A stretch of DNA of 46,518 bases from Acanthamoeba lenticulata (Eukaryota > Discosea > Longamoebia > Acanthamoebidae): positions 1-46,518 of the forward strand of contig NAVB01000682.1 in the NCBI GenBank assembly GCA_002179805.1, in the 5' to 3' direction. Shown here piece by piece: positions 19,096-31,300 of the stretch. Below the pieces are notes generated by a model. That model saw only the letters and a program-made list of their open reading frames with translations, made no database searches and had not been told where the DNA came from. A program made the translations under genes and the position numbers. Position 1 is the first letter of the stretch. The number at the start of each line of letters is the position of its first letter.

Positions 19096-19426
19096 CGACC
19101 CGTACGAGCGAGAGCCTCAGAATAAACTACCAAGTAGGCCCAGGGAAGTAGCCTCACTTGGGACTACACGTGAGTATTGAAACAACAAGAGAACAATCTC
19201 ATCAGGAAGTTCAGCTGTAGCTGTAGAAGACAATGTGGGTGACCAGACAAGCGCCGTTGGTGTAAACGAAAGTTTCTTCTGAAGGAAGAGGAGGAACGAC
19301 GCAGTGTGAGGGAGCTCCTGGTAGGTCAACCGGTTCTTTGGCGCTCATTCTTGACATTCTGGCAACCAATTTTTTCTGCGTATCAAATAAACAGACTAAA
19401 CCAGTGCCGGCAACACGGTGTCATGC
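19096..19426. other. Intergenic region before REV1
   Basis: It holds the Nudix 3' UTR and REV1 promoter. I looked here for exons of the BRCT domain expected in REV1 and saw no convincing one. Confidence 0.4.
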
Positions 19427-22108
19427 ATGATGAAGAAAGAGGACCACGGCCAAGACCTTGCGGGCGAGCCAGCTGCACAGTCCGAATCCGCTCCCAAAGC
19501 TGCCCCGGCACAAGCGATAAGCAATTTTGTGGAGCAGTATTACCAGACTTCAACATTTCACCACCTGTCGTCGTGGAAAGGTGCCCCCCCCCCCAGCGCT
19601 GAACACCACAACCGTTGTGGCAAAGGGTGGTAATGCTCATGTTGTAAGCAGCCCGCCTGCAGGAGTTCACGTCCAGCGTGGCTTCTGGCGTGGCCCGGCC
19701 AGATGTGCCCAATTTCAAGCCCATAGGTAAAGGCACGGGCAAGGAGAAGGCACAAGAGGAAAGCCCTGTGGCTTCACAAGCTTCGCAGACATCCTCGCCT
19801 GAAGACGATCCTCACAACCCGAGGTGTGCCTCGTTTGAAGAATGTGAAAGAGGCACTTTGTTCTTACCCTCCACACCAGGCAACTTGAGGCAGTGGGCCT
19901 TCGAGCGACACCGGAGAAATTGATTGTGGCGCATGTGGACATGGACGCCTTTTATGTTAAGTACGTCTCCTCTTGCTCATCTTCATTCATGTGGTGATCT
20001 CAAGCAAACCTGTTGTGGTCCAATCAGCGTGGCCATACGCGACAACCCGGCACTGATCGGTCGGCCAGTCGTGGTGTGCCCGTCAAAGAACGTCAATGGC
20101 ACATCAGAGGTGTCCACCTGCTCGTACGCCGCGAGGCGCTTCGGTTCGCCAGGACTGTCCACGTCAAGAAATGAGATGCCTCCTCTAGAGTCTCACCGTG
20201 TGCGCAGGAATCAAGCCTCGCATGTTTGTGCGAGAGGCCCGCGCGTTGTGTCCCGACCTTGTCTGCCTGCCGTGCGAGTACGAGAAATACGAGAAAGTGT
20301 CTCAGCAGATCTACCAGATCTTCCTCAAGTACTCCAACCGCGTCCAGGTACGTGAGGAGGCTTCTTGGTTGGTGGCTTCTGTGGTGCTCAACTTGACCTC
20401 CTCTGCACCAGGCCGTGAGTGCCGACGAAGCCTTCATCGATGTTTCGTCGTACAACGACCCTGAAGAAGCCATCGCCAACCTGAGGCGCGACATCTACAA
20501 CCAAACGGGCTGTCCAGCCAGTGCCGGCATCTGTACGCGACAAACCTCCCTCAGTGTTGTGGTTCGTCTGCTCACGTTGGCACTCTGAAGCCCACAATCT
20601 GCTGCTGGCGAGGCTGGCCACGGAGAAGGCGAAGCCTGCCGGCCAGTTCTACCTCAAGGAACACCAGGTTTGGTCATAGATCCCACCGGGGATCATCGAT
20701 GCCATAGCTAACACTTTCTTCTTACGAGCGTGCGTGTGGTACTGTACAGGTGGACGAGTTCCTGATGGGACTGAATGTGGATCAGCTGCCGGGCGTCGGG
20801 CCTTCGCTTGCCCAGAAGCTGAACCTACGGAACATACATACGGTCGCCGACCTTCGGCTCCAGTCGCTGGTACCGCAGAGCAGTGGAGTCGACGCTTGGA
20901 GATCCTCACACACTTTTGCGCGATCCTTAGGAATGGCTGGAGAAAGAGTTGGGCAAGAAGAAGGGCCAGATGCTGTTCAACTTTGCTCGTGGTGTCGATG
21001 ACCGCTCCTTCCAGCCACTTCACGTACGGGCTTGCGCCACATGAACGGCCCACTGCAGCCTGATGAACCTGTCTTTCATCATCGATGATGCAGACGCGTA
21101 AGTCGATCGGCACGCAGTTGAGCTGGGGCGTGCGCTTCACTGAGAAAGAGCAGGTCAAGGGCTTCCTTTTCGACGTGGCCCGCGAGGTGGCCAAGCGCAT
21201 GCGCGAGGCTCGTGTGAAAGGTTCCCGCATCAATCTCAAGGTGGCCTCCTTTCGTAATCTTGGTTGCGGGGCATGGCTGTTTCCTGACGGCCAACGGCGC
21301 ACGCATGGGTAGATCAAACGAAAGAAGCCAGGCGGAGCCGAGTCAGAAAAGGTGTTTAACCCGGGCGAGATCAACGAGCAGTCGCGTTCGCGCACGCTTC
21401 ACATCTTCACGGATGACGCCGAGGTTATCGCCAAAGAGGCCCTTTCGCTCTTCGTTTCCATGCTGATCCCGCCGAGCGAGGTCTTCTTCCAGAGCATCAT
21501 CATCACCAACGTCTGTTCAAAGCTTCTGACCTTAATGTTGACGTTGCTGGATGATGCCGTTGGGAACAGGTGCGCGGGGTGGGCTTGTTTGTGGACAAGC
21601 TCGACACGGATGAGAGCGAAGCGGGGAAGGTGAAGGCAAGCTCCAGTGCAGCGCTCGACCGCTTCTTCACGAAGCTCGAGCAGAAGCCGCATGATCACCC
21701 CGAGGACAGGAGCGGTGAAGAAGACCACCAAAAGCAGGAGGAAGAGAACAAACAGGTGGCAATGGCAGAAGAGACAAAGGAACCTACTGTGGCCACACAG
21801 AAGGACGAACCTGACCGAAGTCGAGAGGCCACGTCGCCCGCCAAGCGAAAGGTCGAAGAACAAACGCCAGGCAATCAGCAAGAAAAAACATCAGCCCCAT
21901 CCCCACCAAAGAGGCCCAAGGCAACAGCTTCAGCAGCAACCAAATCGACACCAGGTTCTCCCCACAAGTACTTCTTGAGTCTGCGGACTGTGCTTGACGC
22001 TCTCCGCCACGCACAGGGCGCAAGGCAAACAAGGCTCTGGGTGGCAACACCAGTCCAGGCAAGCAGATCACTCTGGCCCACATGTTCGGGCGTCCACCGT
22101 CGGGATGA
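19427..22108 (+). CDS. REV1: REV1-type Y-family DNA polymerase, apparently without BRCT and C-terminal domains
   Basis: REV1 inserts dCMP opposite lesions and abasic sites and scaffolds translesion synthesis. The pre-palm segment NFVEQYYQTSTFHHLSSWK is REV1-specific. Catalytic motifs follow: LIVAHVDMDAFYV, VSTCSYAARRFG-GIKPRMF, AVSADEAFIDVSSYNDP, then LLLARLATEKAKPAGQFYLK, GLNVDQLPGVGPSLAQKL, GQMLFNFARGVDDRSFQP, RKSIGTQLSWGVRFTEKEQV and RGVGLFVDKL. The catalytic Asp and Asp-Glu are present. The ATG at 19427 leaves only about 30 residues before the pre-palm segment, too few for the usual BRCT. After the little-finger domain there is only a charged, Lys/Glu-rich tail with basic KRKVEE and PPKRPK and a terminal GKQITLAHMFGRPPSG. 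At least ten exons; some middle boundaries are approximate. Confidence 0.85.
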
Positions 22109-22305
22109 GTGCGCGAAACGCAAATAAAGAGTTGCATTCCTAGCATTCTAGGGTGACGTGGTGTCGACAAAGCTTTGCTCGAGCAGGCACATGGCCGCAG
22201 GCACGTGAAGGAGCGGAACAACAGCACAAAGGAGTCTCACGCATCGATAACGTAACGTTCATCTCTTCTGCCCCTTTCATACTCTTCGAGTGCGGGGTTT
22301 TTTCT

Positions 22306-25081
22306 ATGTCACAGAACAAAAAGAGGAAGATCTCTTCCTGCTTTCTCTGTCAGGTAGAAAATGCCCCCCCTCCCATTCAACAATGGAGGATAATTTCTGA
22401 GCGATTTCTGCCATCATCGCCGTGCAGAAAGATAAAGAAGCAGACACCTGCGATGGCGTGCGGCCGTGCTCGCGCTGTGTTCGGCTGGGGGTGCCCCACA
22501 TGTGCTTTGGCATAGATCTCGGCGGCGCGCCTGCTGCGGCAGTACGTACTCGTTCTGATGATAACCGATTTCCTTTTGATTCTTCGACGATTCGTGACAA
22601 TTCGAGTAACGGCCCTTCCTTACAGGCGCCTCGCCCCGCTCCAGTGCCCGCGCATCCAGTGCCACCGCCTCCGGCCGCGCCCGTATACGACTCTTTGCCA
22701 GACCCCTTTGCTGCGCGGACGCCGCCTAAGCCGCTCGTGAGTACGGTGGTCACGCCGCCCGTCCCGCCCGCCGCCACTCCGGTCGTGCCACCGCCTGTGA
22801 GCCCCGTCGTTACTCCCGCTACCGTTGTGCACGAGCCTTCGCCTGCCGCTGCATCGCCTCACGTGAATCCCAATCACATGCAGGAGGATCCTCCGCCAGG
22901 CAACGATGTACGCCTCGCGGTTGTCCTTGGCAGACTTCCTTCCACATGGGCTGACTAGAAGGTGATGGATGCACAAAACATGGACACACAGATCTCGCCA
23001 AAGCAGAACAACCTCAATATCTACTTCATGAAGGAGCTGAAGAAGCTCAAGGGCGATCAGAAGCGCCTGGATGACGAAGTGCTGCACCTCAAGCTCGAGA
23101 ACAGCAATCTGACGGCGCGACTCAAGACCAGCCAGTGGCAGGTCATGCGCCTCATGGAGTACTTCTCGCAGATGGCCGAACAGCCGCCTGGCGGCCAGAT
23201 ACCCACCCAGCGGTGCGGCCCTCTTCTCGCCCCGCCAGCCACCTCCCACTCATTGCTCGTGCGCTCATGGGCGTTGCTCTTACATGGACTGTTATTGCTG
23301 GCGGCACAGAAGACCTCTGCGTGCGCTGGACGCGGTGCCGGCCTTCCCAAATGGAACCTCAGGCCCCAGCCCGATGCACAACCCACCGGGTCTGCCGGCC
23401 TCCTCGAGCCAGGCGGCCAAGGGTCGAGCCGAGCAGCCGATGGTGGTTTACGACCTGAGCAAGAGCACGGCCACGGTGCTCACAGCCAACACGACGTTCT
23501 GCCAGATGATCGGCTATGAGCTGAATGAAGTGATCGGAATGCCGTGGACCGAGTTCATCCCGCCAGAGGCGGCGCGGCGCACGATGAACAACATCCTGCA
23601 GCAGAAGAATCTGTCGTCCACCATCCAGCTCGATCAAGTCTATCGCCATCGGACGGGTGGCCTCTTCGCCACCTGCGACACCCACACGATTCTCTTTGGC
23701 AACGACGGCCTCCCGATATCGGATGTCGTCACCCTCTACTTCCCTGACGCCAACGCCGCCGCGGCTGCGGCCGCCGGCAGCCCCAACAGCGCCGCGCCGA
23801 CGTCTCTGCCGCCCATGAAGTTCCTCTCTGCCGGCAGCGCCAGCGGGCCCGCCACGCACGGGGCGGGCTCGGTCGGGCCAAGCCACCTATCGCCGGCCTC
23901 GATCCAGCCGCTATCATCGCCCACCGTTGATTCGCCCTCAGACGACGAGGGATACGACCCTGACGCCATGATGCTCTCGTCATCCTCCTCCTCAGGCCTC
24001 CGCGGACCACACGGGTCGCGCCATCACCCAGGCGCTGCGCGGGCCGGCTCGCGCAATGGCAAAGGCGCCACTGGTGGGCGAAGCCTGGCGTCCGCTTCGG
24101 CCGGAAAGCGGTCCCGGCGGCTCAAGCCCACATCCGCCGCAGCGGGTCCGGCCAACGGCGTCGATTCGGCTTCGCATCTCATGCTCTACGATGGCGCGGC
24201 CGTGCCCGACGCGGGCCCACACTCAATCCCCAAGGCCAGCATGAGGCATGTCCCTGCAGCCCCTCCATTGAAACTCAACAGCAATCGACTGACCGCAACA
24301 TGCTCATGTGCGTGCTTTTAATGTCGACAGTGTGCTGGAGGACGACGAGGATGAGGGCCCGTACGTGCAGCAGAAATCGTTTGGCGAGTTACTAGCTGGC
24401 CCGCAGCGAAGCCGCGTCAGGCCGCTGCAGCCGATGACCGAAGGTCCAACGTCTATTTTCCATATCCCGACGTCCTCTTCATCGACCGCGCCGTTGCCCT
24501 CCGGCTCATCGTTGGGGACATCCTTCCCAGCGCTCTCATCACCGTTCCCCGCAGCCGCGGCTCCTTTCCCGTCGTCACCCGCCGGCTTCGTTGCAACGGG
24601 ACCGGCCTCTCCTTCGACATTTTCTTTCGACGACACCCCGATGGGCGCGTCGCCGACGTCGTCGCCCTCCTCCTCGCTCCTCTCCTCTCCTTCTTTGGCA
24701 ACCTCCGCGTTGTCATCGTCATCACAATTTTCTCGAGCGTCGCCTCTCTTCACGCCAACACTCCACAACAACCTCGCCGCGCCATTGATGACGAGCCCGG
24801 GGCAAGTCTTTGCTGCGCAGTACCAGCCCGCCTCGACAACGACGACAACAACGACGCCGACGCCCATGATGATGCCGACGGCGCCAGACATGGCCGGCGT
24901 GGAGGACGCCTTCAACGAGCTCGATCTCGACCCGTCGCTCATGCCGTTTGCGCTCGACGAAGACTTTTTCAATTCGCTTTTGGCCTCGAGCAGCCCCGGC
25001 AGCCCGAGTCCCGCGTCGTCTCTCGCGGCCTCCACGGCAGCCGCGCACACGGGCGGCGAGAGCGGTGGGCACCCGCCTTGA
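22306..25081 (+). CDS. Zn2Cys6-like and PAS-domain transcription factor
   Basis: Exons: 22306-22353, 22428-22541, about 22625-22908, about 22957-23212, about 23316-24311 and about 24328-25081. The joined N-terminus reads KKRKISSCFLCQ-KDKEADTC, DGVRPCSRCVRLGVPHMC, giving six cysteines spaced C-x2-C-x8-C-x5-C-x2-C-x8-C, close to fungal Zn2Cys6 binuclear clusters. Then come a Pro-rich linker, a coiled coil (LKKLKGDQKRLDDEVLHLKL, ENSNLTARLK), and a PAS domain (ANTTFCQMIGYELNEVIGMP, LFATCDTHTILFGNDGLPIS). A long Ser/Pro-rich tail follows, with an acidic/hydrophobic activation-like patch (FNELDLDPSLMPFALDEDFF). Zn2Cys6 plus PAS recalls fungal AcuK/ERT1 gluconeogenic regulators. The start is uncertain, because the sequence before 22318 also looks like a 3' splice site. 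Confidence 0.75.
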
Positions 25082-25308
25082 TCGTCCGTCCCCATGACAG
25101 ACCTTCTGTAATTAAAATTTGAACGCGTTAACAATCGAACACAAACACCATCAAGAGCAAGCAACAACGCGCCAACAGGCGCCACCAAGTGGTAGTGCGA
25201 TAGCGCGGGATCGTCCGGAATGCGCGGAGTCAAGTCCCAATTTTCTGTCTTCTTTGATTTCTTGCTTTGGCTGCCTGCCGGCATTTACCGATTTAAACAC
25301 CAACAAAG

Positions 25309-27669
25309 ATGCGTCGTGCTGTCATCAGGTCGAGCCGTGTAGTGTCCTGCCAGGCCGAGGCCGCTGCGCAAAGTACTGAAGAAGATGGATGGATGTATCG
25401 CTGAAGCATCAACTGATTTGATTCATTTTAATTTTACAGGCGCGGCTCGGCTATACGCGAGCAAGTCGAGTGGTGCGTCGGTCTATGCCTCCACACTGCA
25501 GCCCCGTCTGGAGCAGGCGCTCCAAGAGGTTGAGGAGGCTGGCCTTTACAAGGTTGGTGTTCATCTCTTTCTCCTCCGTTCTTCAGTTCGTAATCACCAC
25601 GTTTGCAGAGGGAAAGGATCATCGTCAGTCCTCAGAGCTCCAAGATCAGCGTCCAGGGGCGCTCCGAGCCGGTCATCAACTTCTGTGCTAACAACTACCT
25701 CGGTATGCCCAGCTGGCTGCTCCCCTTCTCCATGTGCTTCTGCGCCCGACTAACCAGCCTCGTCTCTATTCAGGCCTGGCTGACAGCAAGGAGCTGATCG
25801 ACGTGGCCAAGGAGCACCTGGATAAGTTTGGTCTGGGTCTCGCCTCCGTTCGCTTCATTTGCGGTACGCGCTCTACCAAGCAAGCAGCGACGCTTGTGCG
25901 GCTGCTCACACGGAAGCAACAGGTACGCAGAGCATTCACAAGGAGCTGGAGAAGAAGATCGCCGAGTTCCACAAGACCGACGACACCATCCTCTACACCA
26001 GGTGCGTCAGTGATCTTCCTCTCTTGGTTGAGGTCCTTCGCTCGAGCTGACAGCGTCGCCTGCAGCTGCTGGGACGCCAATGGTGGCATCTTCGAGACCG
26101 TCCTGGGTGAGGGCGACGCCGTCATTTCTGACGCTCTCAACCATGCCTCCATCATCGATGGCATCCGCCTGTGCAAGGCCAAGCGGTACAGTCACGGCCA
26201 TTCATCCGTTCTCTGCACCGCACTTCGCTCCTGACCTTTGGCGTTGTTGCTTTTGCTTCATCGTGTTGTTTCAGGTACCGGTACAAGCACCTCGACATGG
26301 CCGACCTTGAGGAGCAGCTCAAGAAGGCCGACGGCGAGGGCGCCAAAGTCCGCATGATCGCCACCGACGGTTCGTGGTTCCTAACTATACTACTCTGTCC
26401 TATACGAGTGTTTGCTGATGCGGTCTGTGTGCCCTCCCTGTCCGGCACAGGTGCCTTCAGCATGGACGGCGACGTGGCGCCCCTCGACAAGATCTGCGCC
26501 CTTGCCGACAAGTACAACGTGCGTGTCGTGCCGCGCTCCTTGATCCCGCTCTTGTGTGTGCAGTTGTTGAGCGGTCGTTCATAGTCTGACTCTTGCATCT
26601 ACCTCGCCGATCACAGGCCCTCGTGATGGTGGATGAGTCGCACGCCACGGGCTTCTTTGGCCCTACCGGCCGCGGTACTTCTTTCTTGCCCTCCTTCATT
26701 TGTGCGCTCTGATCTCACGCGGCCGGAGCCATCCTTCAGGCGTGCCCGAGTACTTCGACGTCATGGATCGGATCGACGTCACCAACTCCACCCTTGGCGT
26801 ACGTGCCCTCGAGCTTGGAGCTTTATTTATTTATATGTTTCTGACTGGCCTCCGTCCTTTAGAAAGCGCTGGGCGGCGCGACGGGAGGCTACACCACGGG
26901 CCGGAAGGCCATTATTGATCTCCTCCGCCAGCGGTGCGCTTTTCCTGCTTCCTCTGGCGCGCAGTGTCCACATCTTTGCTTATCCATTTGTTGTTGACCC
27001 TCCTTCTTGTGGTCAATTCAGGTCGCGGCCGTACCTCTTCTCCAACTCGCTCCCGCCGGCCCTCGTTGGTGCCACCATCCACACCTTCAACCTCCTCACG
27101 TACGCACGCCCTCGTTTGGTGTTCTTCAAACCTCTTGCTCGCAGCTGATCATCAACCGGCGTCACATGGACAGGTCGTCGACTGAGCTGCAGGATCGGCT
27201 CAAGGCCAACACGGCGCGCTTCCGTCAGGGCATGAAGAAGGCCGGCTTCAACGTACGTTCTCGTTTGCGAGAGTAGAGGAAATGGAGAAAGAGAGAGAGA
27301 CCATAAGGATGACAAGGATGATAACCTCCATCCCCTCCTTATTGTTGCTGATGTACGCAGGTGCTGGGCAATGACGCGCACCCGATCTGCCCCGTGATGC
27401 TGGGCGACGCCCGCTTGGCCAGCCAAATGGCTGAGGAGATGCTGGCCCACAACATCTACGTCATCGGTTTCTCCTTCCCGGTCGTGCCCCGCGGCGAGGT
27501 GCGTCTCGCCGCTCGCTCGCTCAGGGCTGGAAGTAGTTCTTAAAGGCACATGGGGTGGTTGCAGGCTCGCATCCGTGTGCAGCTCTCGGCAGTCCATACC
27601 CCGGAGCAGATCGACAAGGCGATTGCCGCCTTCACCGAGGTCGGGAAGAAGCTCAAGGTCATCCAGTAG
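25309..27669 (+). CDS. GCAT: Glycine C-acetyltransferase (2-amino-3-ketobutyrate CoA ligase), mitochondrial
   Basis: This PLP enzyme cleaves 2-amino-3-ketobutyrate with CoA to glycine and acetyl-CoA in threonine breakdown. Exon 1 (25309-25372) encodes [20 protein letters not shown], a typical mitochondrial presequence, and splices in phase to 25440 ([20 protein letters not shown]). About 14 exons follow: [60 protein letters not shown], then the PLP-lysine motif [17 protein letters not shown], split by an intron after STLG. The C-terminus is [20 protein letters not shown] with stop TAG at 27667-27669. Length, motifs and the intact lysine indicate an active enzyme. It belongs to the same alpha-oxoamine synthase family as the SPT1 gene in this window, which lacks the lysine. 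Confidence 0.95.
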
Positions 27670-28335
27670 ACATGACGTCCCCATCTTTTGTTGTGAAATC
27701 ATCTCAATTGCTTGGCAAATCCACCCGTTGTTTCAAATCAACAGGAAAAGTCTTCGGGAAGAATAATGTTTTCTTTACGATATGCCGTACCCCAAGATCG
27801 ACGTGGCCACTCATGCTCCACTACAGATAGCCAACCAACAACCCAATTCCAACAGATTCAGACAACAAGCAGCAGGCCAGGTCCGGAGTTGGAAAAGGGG
27901 GGAGGGGGCGGCCTAAAACCGGCAGGAGCTGGGAGCGTGTCCGCCGCTTTGGCGGAGCTGGAGCGTGACGGTTGCCCCCGTTGGCACAGCGTGGGGCCTT
28001 TGTGCACACCAAAGGAGGAGAAGAGGAGAAGGAGGGCACGCATTGAGGCCAGTATATCGTGTGCTTGGCCCTGTGCTCTCTTGCTTGCGTTGGGCCTGTC
28101 TCTGTGTGTTGCTTGACGCGCCAGCGAGAGAAGGAGGAGTGCACACACCAAAAGGTACGAGAGCAGTGCAACTGCTCCTCTCCTCTGCCCGGCCGCCTTT
28201 CGTCTTGTTCATTGTGTGTGTCTCACCTGGTCATTATGTGCAGTAGCTGTCACTGGTCAAGCCAAGCAGTAAACGATCCAGCAGGAAGGCCAGCAAATCG
28301 ATAGATCCTGAACTCGACAACAACCAACAACTACC
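27670..28335. other. Intergenic region
   Basis: These 666 bp lie between tandem genes. All open frames here are low-complexity and overlap on several strands, and none resembles a family. It presumably contains the GCAT 3' UTR and the promoter of the tandem-module gene. Confidence 0.4.
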
Positions 28336-31300
28336 ATGGTCAGACATAAGAACAAACCTCAACGCAGCTTGACGCAAGAAGAAACGGGCAGCATCCAGCT
28401 CGCCAAGCAAGAACATCATCTAGATCAAGAATCAGAGGATGAAGCAGCTCGGGGAGGGACGAAGCAGTCACCTTCGCTCTCCTTCTGGGCCGTTGACTGG
28501 GCGCCGTCAGGCACCGAGGAGAGCAAGGCCAGCAAAGCCAGCAACGGTTCCAGATCTCTCGGTTCTTCGACTGGCTCGTCATCACTGGCCTTCATGCCAA
28601 CCTCATCGCCACCTTCTTCTCTGTCGGCCTCAATGCCACTCTCAGCTATGTTCACATCCACGCCCAAGCCAGCCGGTGGCAAGGCGGAAGGGAACGACTC
28701 GGAAGACGATAGTTTCGAAGGAGACGACGATGAGGAAGACGATGACGAAGAGTACATCCATCCCCTGTCTCAAGTGCAGGGGATGCCTGCTTTCTCCGAC
28801 CTGCAAGGTACTTTCATCTCCCTCCTTCTTTGCCATGGTTGAACTGTGCTACGTGATGACTGAGAAGCTGACCCTTTCAACTTGCCCAGTTACGATTGCC
28901 AAGGCCATCGTCAAGCGATCTGGACAGAAGGATGGTGCTGCCAGCGTGGAGGATATCCTCGACTATGTCACCAAGGTATGTAACCACTACGTCCCAAACA
29001 GCCTTCTTCCCGGCTAAAAACCACCGCCATCCGACGAGTAGCAGTGGAAGAACTTGCGCCGCAAGGACGGCTCGCAGTACTCCTCGGCCAGCACGTACAT
29101 CCGGTACCGCCATTCGTTCCATTTCTCGGCTTGCCCATGATGACTCACGGCCGTAACGTAACACAATCACAGCCGAGCAGTGCAGGCCAACTTGCGCAGC
29201 ACGGCCAACGGGTTTGCCCTCTTCAAGGTTCGAGGGAAACGTGCATGCTCACAAACGATGTAAAGCCTCGTCTCTTATTACACCTTGGGGCCAACAACAG
29301 ATGGAGATGCGCCGCAGCGAGCACTACTGGTCTGTGTGCCAGACGATTGAGGATGCCAAGCTCAGTGTACGTCTCTCGCGACTACGCCACCAAAGATGAA
29401 AAAAAGTTCACGAAATGCTTGCTCGTCCACCAGTGGAAGGTGTCGCCCGCCCAGATGGGCGAGGACGACTTCTGGAAGGAAGCGCCCGCCTCACCTGTTT
29501 TGTCCGCTTCGTCGGGCTCGGATGGCGACGGCTCACCGACTCGCGGCGGAGCCGAGTTGACCAAGGAGGAGAGGCGCTACTACAAGGCGGCCAAGTCCCG
29601 CATGACCGCCCTCCAACGTACGTCTCCCTCTCCCCCCAAAGTTCAAGAGATCAGGCTTGCTCAAGTTGGTGGTGGCGATGACACACATCACTACATAGGG
29701 GCCGTGTCCAAGTGCATCGTGCAGGCTGGCGGCTCATGCCACTTCGAGTTCATCCTGGACACTGTACAGAAGGTGCCATTCCTCTTTACTGTCCTCCACT
29801 GTGGGGTCAGTGGCCATTTCTCAGATTGCTCACCTTTTTCTGATGTTTGCAGCAATGGAACGACATCAAGACGGAAGACGGTATCTCGCGTGTTGCTAAC
29901 CTGAAGAAACTTGTGGGCGCATGTGTTGCGCGCGATCGTGGCGAAGACTCTAAGGCGCTCTTCATGGTTCGTGCGACATACTGCTTTCCCGCCCGGGTGG
30001 CGTGAAACGTCCGTCCGCAATTGGGGCGTGCGGCTGAACAACCGTCTCTGTTTGCAGAGGGATCTGCACGCTGAGTCCAGCGGTTACTGGAAGCTGGGCC
30101 TCTCGAACCCCTACGCCAAGCTGTCTGGTCTGACCTACGAGGCCGACGCGGTCAAGGTGCGGCCGAACCAACGAAGCCTGCTGCTGCCATACGTTGTTGG
30201 CTCACATTGACGGCATGTCGTGACTGGTTAGAGCGGCCTGGTTGGCTCCTCTGGGCACGGGACCTCGTCTGTCGGTCCCAACGGCAGCAACGGTAACAAC
30301 AATACTCATCATGGCAGCAGCTACAGCAACGGCAGTAGCAGCAGCAGCAGACGCAATGCTCCGCTCACTCACCTGCAAGGTCTGTCTCCCTCTTACTTTT
30401 TCCTTTTCCCCATCCATTGCCCTGTCCAACCAGTCAAGGTTGTGTTCGCCACAGAGCTGATCATCGACGCGATTGCTGCAAACGGCGAAGCTGTCGACTT
30501 AGACTCTATCGTCGCCTACATCAAGGAGGTCCGTCTTCCTCGGGCAAGCTTGAGATGACTCGAGTATGGGCTGATCGTGTGGGTGTGTGCGCGCAGAGGT
30601 GGCAAGGATTGACGCGCCGCGATGGCACGCCCTACGCTGCGGACATACGCAAGGCCGTGCAGTCAAGCCTCGCCAACAACTCGTCCTCGTCGCCCATCTT
30701 TATCAAGCTCGCCGATGGCGAGCAATGCCGCTGGGGCCTTGCTGCCCGCGGGGTACCTGCCCCGCACGCTCAGAGCCGCAGTGCGATAACCAATTTTTAT
30801 TGGACCTCACCATCATCTACGCGTCTGAGCAGAAGGCTCTGCTTCAACAGAAGCGCGCACAGGAGCTTGAAGATGATGATGATGAGGACGGCGATGACGA
30901 CAGCATCGGCCCAGCCAACGGCGGGCACGGTGGGCTCGGTAGCCCGATGTCGGCCGACAATGGTGGCGCCGGCGATGCAATGATGCCGCTTAGGAAGAAG
31001 CGGCGGAAGAAGCACCAGTTCTCTGGAATTCAGCAGATGATTGCTGAAGTCATGGAGCGCCACGGCGGCTCGGCCCAGTTCGACACTATCCTCACCGAGT
31101 GTCAGAAGGTCCGTGTTCCGTACCTCATGCTCGAATGTATTGACGCGGCTCCAAGTCTGACCTTGTAACATGGCGCATGTGCAGCGCTGGCGTACGCTGC
31201 GGCGACGAGACGGCACGCCCTACAACGCCGACCCCAAGCGGTCGATTAACGCGTCCCTCACCAAGACGCCGGCCTATGGCCAGGTGTTTGAGCGCGACCC

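Noticed and set aside
19427..22108. DNA polymerase kappa as an alternative call for the Y-family polymerase
   Set aside because: The pre-palm FHHLSSWK segment, GIKPRMF and RGVGLFVDKL fit REV1. The kappa N-clasp and zinc fingers are absent.
24304..25284. 326-residue minus-strand frame
   Set aside because: It is antisense to the low-complexity tail of the PAS transcription factor. It is Asp/Gly-rich because the sense strand is Ser/Pro-rich.
27670..28335. Possible non-coding RNA or small gene in the 666-bp spacer
   Set aside because: I saw no paired structure, Pol III boxes or conserved frame that could be defended by eye.
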